Positions 34,691 to 43,625 are shown, counted from the stretch's first letter. The stretch: DNA of 64,000 nucleotides from Bosea sp. PAMC 26642 (GCF_001562255.1 NZ_CP014301.1:992001-1056000), one strand, 5' to 3'. Made by a program: numbers and translations. The notes: a model not told the origin generated them from the letters alone.

Positions 34691-35941
34691 CTATTTCTTG
34701 CATTCCGGGTTGGTCCGCGACGGCAGCCCCACCGCTTTGAACGCCTCGAGCGAGAGCCCCAGCGTCTGGGTCACGTCGGGAACCGCACGGACGAACTTGT
34801 TGGTCAGATCGCCGTTCGGCAGCTCCGCTACTTCGGTGATGAAGGTCGTGGCGATCGCCTGCCGGTTGTCGTCGAGTTTGATCTTGCCGTTGGGCGCATC
34901 GAGTTCGATCTTGGCGAGTTCGGCCCGCAGCTTGGCACCGCCATCCGAAATGTCGCCTTTGACCTTGTCCATCGCGATCGCCAGGGCCTTGACGGCATTG
35001 TAATAGTTTGTCGCGAACAGCGAGGGGCTGGCGAAGCGCTTGTCGGCCGGGAAGGCGTCCTGATAGGCCTTGACCCAGGCCTTCCAACGCGGATCGTCCC
35101 AGGCGTCGGCGACGCCGCCCGAAGAGGGCGTGCCCACCAGCAGACGCTTGGCGGCGCCCTTCGACGACAGCACGGTCTGGTCGACCATGATGGAGCCGCC
35201 GATGAACTTGGCCTTGCCGCCGGTCTGGCTGTACTGGTTCAGGAAGTTGACCGCGTCGCCCCCGCCCAGCCCGAGAAAGACGGCATCGACATCGTCGGGG
35301 ATGTTGGCGATCACCGAGCCGAAATCCTTGGTGCCGAGCGGCACCCACTGGCGCTGGGTGATGTCGCCCCCTGCGCGGCAATAGCCGAGCGCGAAGCCGA
35401 AGACCTGCGTGTAGGGGAAGGAATAGTCCTCGCCGATCACGGCGACCTTCTTGAAGCCTTTGTCCTTGAAGACGTATTCGCCGAGACCGGCCATCCACAT
35501 CGCGCCGTCGCTGTTGAAGCGGAAGAAGTTCGGCGAGGGATTGACGAAGGTGGTCTCGAGCGCGCCCGACGAGCCGTTGATCATGACGAGATTGGGCACC
35601 GTCTTGCTGTAATCGCGCATGGCGATGCCCTCGGAGCCGGAAAGCGGCCCGATGATGAGCTGCACCTTGTCCTGCTCGACCAGCTTGCGCGCAGCGCGCA
35701 GCGCGGAATCCGGGCTGGCGTCCGTGGACGTGATAATGAGTTCGAACTCGCGGCCCGCGAGCTTGTTGCCGAGTTCCTTGGCCGCGATCTGGACGCCGCG
35801 AACGCCATCCTCGCCGCCGGACGTCAAAGCGCCCGACAGCGTCGCCATCACACCGATCTTGAGTTTTTCCTGGGCATTGGCGACCGCTGAGGCCGCCACG
35901 AGACTGCAAACCGCGACAGCGGCCATAAGCGTCTTACGCAT
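34691..35941 (-). CDS. livK: ABC transporter substrate-binding protein, LivK-type
   Basis: 416 residues. A cleavable signal peptide ends at about residue 23 (VAASAVANAQEKL). The mature part is a type I periplasmic binding protein: KIGVMATLSGALTSGGEDG, LIIGPLSGSEGIAMRDY, VINGSSGALETTF and YCRAGGDITQRQWVPLGTKD. It captures the substrate in the periplasm and delivers it to LivHMGF. GGAGG stands just before the ATG. A 114-base gap separates it from the AraC gene, the largest gap in the operon. It is the first gene after a 422-base non-coding stretch, so the operon promoter should be there. Confidence 0.92.
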   Translation of the reverse strand: MRKTLMAAVAVCSLVAASAVANAQEKLKIGVMATLSGALTSGGEDGVRGVQIAAKELGNKLAGREFELIITSTDASPDSALRAARKLVEQDKVQLIIGPLSGSEGIAMRDYSKTVPNLVMINGSSGALETTFVNPSPNFFRFNSDGAMWMAGLGEYVFKDKGFKKVAVIGEDYSFPYTQVFGFALGYCRAGGDITQRQWVPLGTKDFGSVIANIPDDVDAVFLGLGGGDAVNFLNQYSQTGGKAKFIGGSIMVDQTVLSSKGAAKRLLVGTPSSGGVADAWDDPRWKAWVKAYQDAFPADKRFASPSLFATNYYNAVKALAIAMDKVKGDISDGGAKLRAELAKIELDAPNGKIKLDDNRQAIATTFITEVAELPNGDLTNKFVRAVPDVTQTLGLSLEAFKAVGLPSRTNPECKK

Positions 35942-36363
35942 CGTATTCCTCCCTGCGTGCTAGCTGCGCCGAAGGTTCCTACGGCGAAGCCGGTGGCGGC
36001 TTTTTGATCCGCTCTAAACGCACGGTAACATAGTGCGAGACGCTGCCAAGGTCATGGATATTGCGCTGGGTCTGCTTTTTGGCTCCAGTCGCGGCCCTGA
36101 AGTTAGCATCGACTCCGCGTGAACCTTAGCTGGCAGCCGATTGGACGGATGCCAAGCCTTCGCTCTTCCTATCAGCAGTTCCAAGGATGATCGGCTAGTA
36201 AGAACATGGTATGAAGGCCACGCCGTTGGCAGCCGCGCGTTCACATTGGCGCGCCGTCCGGACACATTCGACGTTAGGGACGGATGCGACTGTCCGGTTC
36301 TTTGCTCGGCGCTGGACGTCTGCTCCTGGCGCATTAAGACCGTGAGACGGGTTGCAACCAGTA
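35942..36363 (-). promoter_or_regulatory. Non-coding spacer, probable promoter of the 19-gene operon
   Basis: 422 bases without a convincing gene on either strand. It separates the SMP-30 gene from livK on the same strand. GGTTGCAACC (36350-36359) is a perfect ten-base palindrome that could be a regulator site. No other clear signal was found. Confidence 0.35.
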
Positions 36364-37335
36364 TCAATAATGCCAGTGCACTGGTGCAGTGCCGCTCACC
36401 GGGAGGCGGACTATGCCAATATGGTCGCCGAGCAAACAGCCCAGATAGCCGGTTTTAAGGTCAGGTCCGCCAAAGGCTATGCTCGACAGGTTCCGCAGCG
36501 TGACGGCCGGGTTTGAATCCATTTGCAGACGGCCCAACCCATTGGCGACGAAGGCTTCCTCCACCCAGGCAACATGGCGCGCATCAGTCTCGCTGATAAT
36601 GATCTCGGCGTGCCCGCCTTCGGGATCGATCCGCAGGAGCTGATTTGAAATTACCCCGGCGATCCAGACCTTGCCGTTGGCATCGAAAGCCAGACCATCT
36701 GGAAACTGCCCCGCGTCAAATTCATGCACGACCTGCTTGGGTCCCAATCGCGCACCGGGGGTGATAGGGAAGCGGCTGAGCCGCCTGCCATAGGTCTCGT
36801 TGACATAAAGCCAGCGTCCGTCCGGCGTGATCTGGCATTCATTGGTGAACCCGAGTCCGTCGGCGACGATCCTCGCGCCCCGCTCGTCGAGCACCGCGAC
36901 GAAACCGGTCGAGGAATCGAGCCGATAGTCGAGCGACCGTGGCTTCAGCCGTGTCGACACGGTGAGCCAGAGCCGTCCTTCGCGGTCGCGAACCACGTAG
37001 TTGGAAGGCGGGATGGGCTGTCCGTCGATCTCGGTTAGAACGGGCGAGACCTGGCCGTCCCGCGTCAGCCTCCAGACGCCGCCAATCTCGCTGCCGAGAT
37101 TGGCGAACAGGAAGGAGCCGTCGGGCTCCAGCGCGATGCCGTTGGGGCGCAGGCCCTCGGGAATGTCCGCTGTCGCGGCGGTGTATAGCGCTTGTGTTCC
37201 GTCAGGCTTCAGATGGGCGACGCCGCCGCGCCAGTCGGCGGTGAAGAGATCGCCGCGCGCGGTGGCGAGCACGCATTCGGGGCGCACCAACCCTTGGCCG
37301 AGCAGCGAGACCTCGGAGAGCGGGATCGGAGTCAT
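36364..37335 (-). CDS. SMP-30/gluconolactonase/LRE-family protein
   Basis: 323 residues. A beta-propeller with the metal and catalytic positions of the SMP-30 family: RPECVLATARGDLFTADWRG, GLRPNGIALEPDGSFLFANL, GFTNECQITPDGRWLYVNE and FPDGLAFDANGKVWIAGV. It hydrolyses lactones to hydroxy acids. The start at ATG 37335 overlaps the TRAP permease stop (ATGA), so it belongs to the second operon with TRAP uptake and two dehydrogenases, consistent with oxidation of a sugar acid to a lactone followed by ring opening. It is not closely similar to the SMP-30 domain at 14297. Confidence 0.87.
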   Translation of the reverse strand: MTPIPLSEVSLLGQGLVRPECVLATARGDLFTADWRGGVAHLKPDGTQALYTAATADIPEGLRPNGIALEPDGSFLFANLGSEIGGVWRLTRDGQVSPVLTEIDGQPIPPSNYVVRDREGRLWLTVSTRLKPRSLDYRLDSSTGFVAVLDERGARIVADGLGFTNECQITPDGRWLYVNETYGRRLSRFPITPGARLGPKQVVHEFDAGQFPDGLAFDANGKVWIAGVISNQLLRIDPEGGHAEIIISETDARHVAWVEEAFVANGLGRLQMDSNPAVTLRNLSSIAFGGPDLKTGYLGCLLGDHIGIVRLPVSGTAPVHWHY

Positions 37336-38618
37336 CCGCGCATGAACCAGACGAGTGCCATCGGTATCGCCTCGATATAGGTGACGGCAAACAGCACGAT
37401 CAGCGCGATCGCGAACATCGGGATCAACTCGCGCGAGATCGCGACCATGCCGACGCGCGCGATCTTGGCCGCGACGAAGAGCGTGCCGCCGACGGGGGGC
37501 GTGTAGAGCCCGATCACCAGATTGAACACCATGATCAGGCCGAGATGCACCGGGTCGATGCCGAAAGCCTTGGCCGTGGGGATGAAGAGAGGCGCAGTCA
37601 GCATCAGAGAAGGCAGCGGCTCGAGGAAGATGCCGACCAGGATCAGCGCAACGTTGAGAAGCAGCAGGAAGACATATTTGTTCTCGGAAATCGCCAGGAT
37701 CGCAGCTGCCAGATTGGCCGGGATCTGCTCGACCGTGATCAGCCAGGACAGCGCCCCGGTCGCGCCGACGACGAGCATGACCACCGCGCTGGTGCGAAAT
37801 GAATGCAGCAGCATCTCCGGCACCTGGCTCGGCTTGACTTCGCGATAGACGAAGAGCGCGAGAATCAACCCGTAGAACACCGCGATAGAGGCGGCCTCCG
37901 TCGGTGTGAAGATGCCGGTCAGGATGCCGCCCAGGATCACGACCGGCATCCCCGAAGCCGGCAGGATCGCGACGAAGCTGCGCCAGATCTCGCGCCGGCT
38001 GGGCATTGCGCCGCCGAGGTCGCACCCCAGCGAGCGGCCCTTCCAGATGCAAAGCAGGATCAGCGCGAAGGCGAGCGTGAAGGCCGGGAACACGCCCGAA
38101 ACCAGCAATTCGCGGATCGAGACGTTGCCGACGAAGCCATAGACGAGCAGGGGGATCGAGAGCGGCATCAACACGCCGATGGTGCCGGCGACCGCGATCA
38201 GCGCGCCGGCAAAGGCACGCGGATAGCCGCGCTCGGCCATGCGCGGCACCATGATCGATCCGATCGCGGCGGAATCGGCAACCGCCGAACCCGACACCGA
38301 GCCAAACATCGTGCAGGCCGAGACTGTGACGACCCCGAGCCCGCCTGGCATGAAGGCGAGAAGCGAGCGTGCAAAATCGATCAGCCGCTTGCCAACGCCG
38401 CCATGGGTGATGAGCTCGCCGGTGAAGATAAAGAGCGGGATCGCCGCCAGATGCAGCGGCTCGACGCTGGAGAGATAGGAGAGGAAGATCGCTTCGAGCG
38501 GATAACCCTGGCCGAAGATCCCGATCGTCGAGATCGTGGTCAGCAGCAGCGCCCAGACCAGCGGCATTCCTAGCAGCGCAAGAGCGAAGAAAAGCACGCA
38601 GATGACGGCAAGCACCAT
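37332..38618 (-). CDS. dctM: TRAP transporter large permease, DctM-type
   Basis: 428 residues with about twelve hydrophobic helices. Family landmarks include PLFIFTGELITHGGVGKRL, the TMFGSVSGSAVADSAAIG stretch, the helical hairpin around GVLMPLSIPLLVYGFVG, and VGLYTPPVGGTLFVAAKIA. DctM uses the sodium gradient to drive uptake of carboxylates. It starts 4 bases after DctQ and overlaps the SMP-30 gene at its 3' end. Confidence 0.93.
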   Translation of the reverse strand: MVLAVICVLFFALALLGMPLVWALLLTTISTIGIFGQGYPLEAIFLSYLSSVEPLHLAAIPLFIFTGELITHGGVGKRLIDFARSLLAFMPGGLGVVTVSACTMFGSVSGSAVADSAAIGSIMVPRMAERGYPRAFAGALIAVAGTIGVLMPLSIPLLVYGFVGNVSIRELLVSGVFPAFTLAFALILLCIWKGRSLGCDLGGAMPSRREIWRSFVAILPASGMPVVILGGILTGIFTPTEAASIAVFYGLILALFVYREVKPSQVPEMLLHSFRTSAVVMLVVGATGALSWLITVEQIPANLAAAILAISENKYVFLLLLNVALILVGIFLEPLPSLMLTAPLFIPTAKAFGIDPVHLGLIMVFNLVIGLYTPPVGGTLFVAAKIARVGMVAISRELIPMFAIALIVLFAVTYIEAIPMALVWFMRG

Positions 38619-38622
38619 TGTT

Positions 38623-39177
38623 TCAATCCATGAAGACTTCTTGAGGGATGGGCTCGCCGCGAGCCAGCAGTGTCGTCTCGTAGAGCACGTAGACGAGCGC
38701 CAACGCCGAACCGACCGGCATGGCGAGATACTGCACGCCCATCGGCCAGTGCAGTACCGTCATCTCCTGCTCCATCGTGCCCAGCGCGATGTTCCAGCCG
38801 TACCAGACCAGAAAGCAGAGCAGCGCTACCACGCCGAGCCGCGTCGCGATTTCGACGATGCGGGTCCAGGCCGGCGGCATCGCCTCGACGAACTCGGTAA
38901 TGCGCATATGAGCACCACGCCGCGCCGCCGAGGCGCCACCCAGAAAAGTCGCCCAGAGCAGCACGAACTCGCCAAATTCGGTGTTCCAGGCGATGTCGCT
39001 GTTGAGCAGCACGCGCGCCGCAACGTTGGCGAACATGACAAGCAGCAGCATGATGGCCAGCCCGGTGACGACGATGTCGATCGCGTCGCCGAGCAAGCGC
39101 AGGACCGCCGGTTCGGGCCGGCCGGGTCGGTAGAAATAGAACGATCCGACCGCGGCTCCGGCGTCGGGCGTTGCCAT
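38623..39177 (-). CDS. dctQ: TRAP transporter small permease, DctQ-type
   Basis: 184 residues with four membrane helices, including VVTGLAIMLLLVMFANVAAR and the conserved WNTEFGEFVLLWATFLGGA of the DctQ family. It partners DctM and docks the binding protein. The ATG shares one base with the DctP stop (TGATG). The N-terminal 35 residues are cytoplasmic and poorly conserved. Confidence 0.9.
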   Translation of the reverse strand: MATPDAGAAVGSFYFYRPGRPEPAVLRLLGDAIDIVVTGLAIMLLLVMFANVAARVLLNSDIAWNTEFGEFVLLWATFLGGASAARRGAHMRITEFVEAMPPAWTRIVEIATRLGVVALLCFLVWYGWNIALGTMEQEMTVLHWPMGVQYLAMPVGSALALVYVLYETTLLARGEPIPQEVFMD

Positions 39178-40190
39178 CAGCCCATGGCCTTCCGGATGGC
39201 GGCGGCTTCTCCGATCATCTGATCGACCGCCGCAGCACCGAACTCCTTGCGGGCACGCTCGTTGGCGCCTTCCGCGGCCTTGCTCCAGGCGGCAAGATCG
39301 GGCTTGACGATGGTCGCGCCCTTGGCGGTCATCTCGGCCAAAAGCTTCTCGTCATTGGCGCGGACCTCGCGGCGGTTCCAGTCGCCCGCTTCCTTGGCGG
39401 CCTTCATCACGCCGTCTTGGTCGGCCGCCGTCATGGCCTTGAAGCTGCGTTCGCCCATGGCGAGCCAGAGCGGCGAATAGACGTGGTTTGACAGGGTGAT
39501 GTACTTCGCCACCTCGTAGAAGCGCTGTGAGAAGATCGTGTCGATCGGGTTTTCTTGGCCCGAGACGGTGTTCTGCTGGATGCCGAGATAGACCTCGGTC
39601 ACTGGCATCACCACGGGCGAGAAGCCGATCGACTCCATGATCCAGCGGATCATCTCGACGGGCGCGATGCGGAGCTTCCTGCCCTTGGCGTCGGCGGGGC
39701 TGTTCAGCGGGAAGTTGGTGGTAAAGCTGCGGAAGCCCGCCTCCCAGTTGCCGATCAGGCGCATACCCTTGGCCGGCAAAGCCGCCGCCTGCTTCGCAAT
39801 GAAGGGCGAGGTGTCATAGAGCTTCCAGCCCTGCTCGTAGTTCTCGGCGAGATAAGGCAATGCGATCAGCGACAGATCCTTCACATGCGGGGTGAAGGTG
39901 ACGACGCCCGTGACGGCAAAATCGAGCCCGCCGATCTGGAGTTGGTCGAGCGACTTCGCGTCGTTGGCGAGCTGGCCCGAATGATAGACCTGCACCTTGT
40001 AGCGGCCTTGCGTGTATTTCTCGACGGCGGCGGCGAACATCTCCGCCGCCTGCTGGCGTGCACCTACCGAGGTGTCGGTATGGCTGAAACGCAGCACCTT
40101 GGCGCTCTGGGCGCGCAGGATGGTGGGGAAGCCGGTGATGGCGAGGCCGGCTGCGGCCGTGCCCTTCAAGAGATCGCGTCTGTTGGTCAT
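39177..40190 (-). CDS. dctP: TRAP transporter substrate-binding protein, DctP-type
   Basis: 337 residues. The N-terminus MTNRRDLLKGTAAAGLAITG looks like a Tat or Sec signal ending near ILRAQSAK. The mature protein is a DctP periplasmic receptor; the conserved Arg that salt-bridges the ligand carboxylate lies in GRKLRIAPVEM, and the SGQENPIDTI strand follows, normal for C4-dicarboxylate and sugar-acid receptors. It heads the TRAP set, 61 bases after the Gfo/Idh/MocA gene. The ligand is probably an organic acid. Confidence 0.92.
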   Translation of the reverse strand: MTNRRDLLKGTAAAGLAITGFPTILRAQSAKVLRFSHTDTSVGARQQAAEMFAAAVEKYTQGRYKVQVYHSGQLANDAKSLDQLQIGGLDFAVTGVVTFTPHVKDLSLIALPYLAENYEQGWKLYDTSPFIAKQAAALPAKGMRLIGNWEAGFRSFTTNFPLNSPADAKGRKLRIAPVEMIRWIMESIGFSPVVMPVTEVYLGIQQNTVSGQENPIDTIFSQRFYEVAKYITLSNHVYSPLWLAMGERSFKAMTAADQDGVMKAAKEAGDWNRREVRANDEKLLAEMTAKGATIVKPDLAAWSKAAEGANERARKEFGAAAVDQMIGEAAAIRKAMG

Positions 40191-40251
40191 GGTATCCTCC
40201 CGGGATGTGATTGTTTGCCAGCCGGGCGGCTTGCTGCCGCCTTCTCGTGGT

Positions 40252-41271
40252 TCAAAGTGAGATGAAGCGAGCCTCCGCAGCCGAGCGGTAGATCGCCTCC
40301 TCGATGTCGAGATTGCGCAGATAGTCGCGACCGGTATTGACGAGCGCCGAGCCGGTCAGGAGATGGTCGGCGACATGGCGCGACTGACGGTAGACGCAGT
40401 CACCGCCATAACCGCGATCCTCCCATCCATAGACATGCTCACGCTCATCTCCGCCGCGTGGACGGACGAAGAGCTTGCCGAAGCCATCCAGACGGATGAC
40501 GCCTTGCGTGCCCTCGACCAGGAGCACGCCATTGGTCATGCGGGTGTCGTTTGCGGGATGGTCGACATGACGGTTTCCGTCGAAAAGACCGGCTGCGCCG
40601 CTGGCGAAGTCGAAGATGACATAGCCTGCATCCTCGCCTGCGATAACGGGGTTGATCCGGCGCAGACGAGCGAAGACGCCGGTGATCTCGCCCATCAGGC
40701 AGCGAAAGACGTCGATCAGGTGGATGCCGGTTTCGTGGATGAGGAAGCGCGGCATCGCTTGGAAATAGGGCTGGCGCGAGAGATAGGCGTCAGGCCCCTG
40801 GCCGTCGCCCGGCCGCAGGCGGAAGCTGACGTTCAGTGGCGTGCCGACGGCGCCGCCATGCATCAGGGCCTGCGTCTCCATGAACCAGGGCATGAAGCGG
40901 AAGTTCTCGTGCACGGCCAGCAGCGTGCCAGCGCGCTCCGCCGTCTCAACCAGTTCGATTGCCTCCGGCAACGCAGGCGCCAGCGGCTTCTGGCAGATCA
41001 TCGCGATCTTGCGCTCGGCACCGGCCCGGACGAGATCCAGATGGGTCTGCGGCGGCGTGACGATATCGACGAGATCGGGCCGCGCCGCATCGAGCATGTC
41101 TTCGGCATTCGCGAAGGCCCGTGCCTGCGGGAACAGGGCCATTGCGGCCGCGCGCTTGTCCGGGTCGCGATCGGCCACGCCGACGACGCGTACATCCGCC
41201 ATCCGGCTCCAGGCGTCCTGGTGAAACCGGCTGAAATAGCCGCAGCCCGCGATGGCGACCGCAAGTGTCAT
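40252..41271 (-). CDS. Gfo/Idh/MocA-family oxidoreductase
   Basis: 339 residues. N-terminal Rossmann domain AIAGCGYFSRFHQDAW and the EKP-equivalent motif MICQKPLAPAL with the catalytic Lys. The C-terminal alpha/beta domain has FLIHETGIHLIDVFRCLMGE with the paired HxxxH of this family. Such enzymes oxidise or reduce sugars, inositols and sugar acids with NAD(P). It lies 16 bases after the tartrate-dehydrogenase-like gene and ahead of the TRAP genes. Confidence 0.88.
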   Translation of the reverse strand: MTLAVAIAGCGYFSRFHQDAWSRMADVRVVGVADRDPDKRAAAMALFPQARAFANAEDMLDAARPDLVDIVTPPQTHLDLVRAGAERKIAMICQKPLAPALPEAIELVETAERAGTLLAVHENFRFMPWFMETQALMHGGAVGTPLNVSFRLRPGDGQGPDAYLSRQPYFQAMPRFLIHETGIHLIDVFRCLMGEITGVFARLRRINPVIAGEDAGYVIFDFASGAAGLFDGNRHVDHPANDTRMTNGVLLVEGTQGVIRLDGFGKLFVRPRGGDEREHVYGWEDRGYGGDCVYRQSRHVADHLLTGSALVNTGRDYLRNLDIEEAIYRSAAEARFISL

Positions 41272-41287
41272 GGCTGGGAGGCCCCGG

Positions 41288-42397
41288 TCATTGCGGATCG
41301 GCCTGTCCGCTGCGGATCAGGTCGGCGACCGTCTGGCCGATCTCGATCGTGCCGTTGCTGCCGCCGATGTCGTGGCTGCGCAGACCGAGCTTGCCGAAGG
41401 CGTGATCGACGCTGTGCTCAATGGCGCGGCCGGCATCGACGGCCGCCTGGCTGCCGCGCGTCTCGCCGAGCCAGTCGAGCATCATTGCCGCCGACAGGAT
41501 CATCGCGGTCGGGTTGGCGATGCCCTTGCCCGCGATGTCGGGGGCCGTCCCATGGCTCGGCTGGAACATGCCGTTGGCGTCGCCGATATCGGCTGATGGC
41601 GCGAAGCCCATGCCGCCGATCAGGCCGGCGCCAAGATCCGAGAGAATATCGCCGAACAGGTTCTCCATCGGCAGCACGTCGAAATCCCAGGGCCTGCGGA
41701 CGAGATCGAGTGCCATTGCATCGACATAGTGGTGCCGGGCCTCGATGTCGGGATGCCGGGCGGCGGCTTCGTAGAAGACCTTCCGCATGAAGGCGAAGGA
41801 GAGGAAAACATTGGCCTTATCGACGATGGTGACGCGGCCCGGCGTGCCCCGCGTCTCCTTGCGCCGCCGGGCGAGGCCGCAGCTGAATTCGGTCAGCTTC
41901 TCCGTCGTCGCGCGCGTGATGACCTGTGTATCGCGGGCCTCGCGATCGTCGATGATCTCGCCCTTGCCGCGCGACACGAACATGCCTTCGGTCGATTCAC
42001 GCACGATGACGAGGTCGATGCCCTTTGCCCTCTCGTCGGCGAGCGCCGGCGGCACGCCGGGGATGGCGCGGATCGGTCGGACGCCGGCATAGAGTCCGTA
42101 GGCGACGCGCAGGTCGAGCTGCGGCGCGATCTCGGTGCCGTCGGGAAAGCGTATATCGGGCCAGCCCATGGCGCCGAACAGGATGGCATCGGCCTTCCCG
42201 GCCCGCGCGATGCCGTCCTTGGGCAGCGTCGCGCCGGTCTCGCGGTAGTGATGGGCGCCGCCGGGGATCTCTTCCGAGCGGAACGACAGCCCGAAGCGCT
42301 CCTCGACGGCTTCCAGCACGACATAGGCCGCCTGCATCACTTCAATGCCGATGCCTTCGCCCGGCATAACGGCGAGATGGAAGGAGTTCGAGGTCAT
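41288..42397 (-). CDS. Isocitrate/isopropylmalate dehydrogenase family, tartrate/malate-dehydrogenase-like
   Basis: 369 residues. Start region LAVMPGEGIGIEVM; catalytic region LVIVRESTEGMFVSRGKGEI; metal-binding Asp residues in YVDAMALDLVRRPWDFDVL and NLFGDILSDLGAGLIGG; cofactor segment FQPSHGTAPDIAGKGIANP. TtuC/DmlA relatives oxidatively decarboxylate tartrate or D-malate with NAD+ and Mn2+. The ATG 42397 overlaps the GntR stop (ATGA). With the GntR regulator and TRAP uptake, a hydroxy-dicarboxylate or related beta-hydroxy acid is a sensible substrate; leucine synthesis is excluded by context. Confidence 0.87.
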   Translation of the reverse strand: MTSNSFHLAVMPGEGIGIEVMQAAYVVLEAVEERFGLSFRSEEIPGGAHHYRETGATLPKDGIARAGKADAILFGAMGWPDIRFPDGTEIAPQLDLRVAYGLYAGVRPIRAIPGVPPALADERAKGIDLVIVRESTEGMFVSRGKGEIIDDREARDTQVITRATTEKLTEFSCGLARRRKETRGTPGRVTIVDKANVFLSFAFMRKVFYEAAARHPDIEARHHYVDAMALDLVRRPWDFDVLPMENLFGDILSDLGAGLIGGMGFAPSADIGDANGMFQPSHGTAPDIAGKGIANPTAMILSAAMMLDWLGETRGSQAAVDAGRAIEHSVDHAFGKLGLRSHDIGGSNGTIEIGQTVADLIRSGQADPQ

Positions 42398-43137
42398 AGG
42401 CGCTGGATTCCGTGGCGTTCGATGATGGTGGTGAGTTCGTTTCCGCCGCGCTTGCGATGGGCAAAATAGAGTTCGCGTGCCCTGTCGCCGTCGCCGGCAA
42501 GCACCGCATCGACGACGGCACGGTGCTCCGCGGTTGATTGCAGGGGCAGAGGCCGCAGCGACAGCGTGAACATGCGGGCGCGATGGGCCTGGTCCCATAC
42601 CGTCAGGATCATGGCGGCGAGACGCTTGTTGCCGCAAAGCTTGGCCAGGCTCATGTGAAAATGCTCATCGGCCATGGCCCAGGCGACGAGATCAGGCTGC
42701 GCGCCCGCCAGCGCATTCTCCATGTCGTCACAAGCCCGGACGAGGCCGGACAGCTCGGCGCGGTCGGGCCGGCGCGCCACCAGCAGTTCGACCGCGGTTG
42801 GCTCGAGCGACATCAGGATTTCGTAGATTTCACGCATGTCGCCGGGTGACAGAGCGGAGATTCGCACCCCGTGCCGCGGTACGATCTCCAACAGCCCCTC
42901 CTGCTGGAGTCGTACGAAGGATTCCCTGACCGGCGTGCGGGAGGCTTCGAATTCAGAAGCGATCTGGCTCTCTAAGATCTGAGCCCCGGGCGGATAGCGG
43001 TTGTCGAGGATCGCCTGTTTCAGCTTCAGATATACGGCTTCGGACGAGCGCGGAGGGCGCGAGCCATCCTCGGTCTCATCGTATCCGGCCAAAGCGATCA
43101 TATGCGCGTCCATTAATGTATGCGTTAATGGCGACAT
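42394..43137 (-). CDS. GntR-family (FadR/FCD type) transcriptional regulator
   Basis: 247 residues. Winged helix at about 30-95 (AVYLKLKQAILDNRYPPGAQ, ESQIASEFEASRTPVRESFV), then an all-helical FCD ligand domain whose metal-binding Asp/His are in WAMADEHFHMSLAKLCGNKR and STAEHRAVVDAVLAGD. FCD regulators usually sense a hydroxy- or sugar-acid and are relieved of repression by it. It is the first gene of the second operon. AAGG lies 5 bases before ATG 43137, and a palindrome at 43112-43129 may be its own operator, although inside the first codons. Confidence 0.88.
   Translation of the reverse strand: MSPLTHTLMDAHMIALAGYDETEDGSRPPRSSEAVYLKLKQAILDNRYPPGAQILESQIASEFEASRTPVRESFVRLQQEGLLEIVPRHGVRISALSPGDMREIYEILMSLEPTAVELLVARRPDRAELSGLVRACDDMENALAGAQPDLVAWAMADEHFHMSLAKLCGNKRLAAMILTVWDQAHRARMFTLSLRPLPLQSTAEHRAVVDAVLAGDGDRARELYFAHRKRGGNELTTIIERHGIQRL
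43112..43129 (-). promoter_or_regulatory. Imperfect palindrome, possible GntR operator
   Basis: ATTAATG-TATG-CGTTAAT is an 18-base inverted repeat with one mismatch. It overlaps codons 3-9 of the GntR gene if that starts at 43137, and lies ahead of the alternative ATG at 43101. Auto-repression is inferred. Confidence 0.3.
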
Positions 43138-43509
43138 TGCCTTATGGCTGGTGGGCTGACAAGTGGATTTCGCGTGAGCGGCAGATTTTCCTTAGGGAAC
43201 CGCACGTGCAGCCCTGAGTGCTGTTGGGCTAGAAGCGCGCAGCCGGCGCGCGCATGACCAACCCGCAAATTTTTGGTTCACATGCTCGGAACTGGAAGTG
43301 TGTCGAACCAGCGGCAAGTCATGGCTTATTAAAAGCGCGAACGTCCAGTTCTTGGCGAGCTTCCAACGTCAGAAGTGGCGCGATCCGCCGGTAGAGTTAC
43401 AGACGTTCGGCTTCATCTCGCCGCCAGACGTTGGCGGCGATACGGATTCGTAGGGTCCCGTCGTTCGGCTGCCGCAGGCGCCATGTTGCGATTTGAACTG
43501 CTGTGATAA
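43138..43509. other. No gene recognised
   Basis: About 370 bases between the GntR gene and att-like segment B. I find no coding sequence, RNA gene or transposase remnant. It should hold the promoter of the second operon at its left end; the remainder has no recognisable content. Confidence 0.4.
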
Positions 43510-43620
43510 CTGGTAGGAATCATGGTATAAATTATGGTGCAAATGCGTTAAAGAAACTTATCTAAGTATCTGAATTAGTTAGATAAAATCATTTATAGGT
43601 CTGACTCCCGTATGGATATA
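43510..43620 (+). other. att-like segment B, diverged partner of segment A
   Basis: CTGGTAGGAATC at 43510-43521 is followed by ATGGTATAAATT and ATGGTGCAAATG in 12-base steps. CTAAGTAT is at 43562 and GACTCCCGTA at 43603, at the same offsets (52 and 93) as in the segment at 14056. The T-arm hairpin seen there is not complete here. The next recognisable gene, directly to the right, has lost its 5' end, so the segment marks a recombination joint. Confidence 0.55.
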
Positions 43621-43625
43621 AAATA

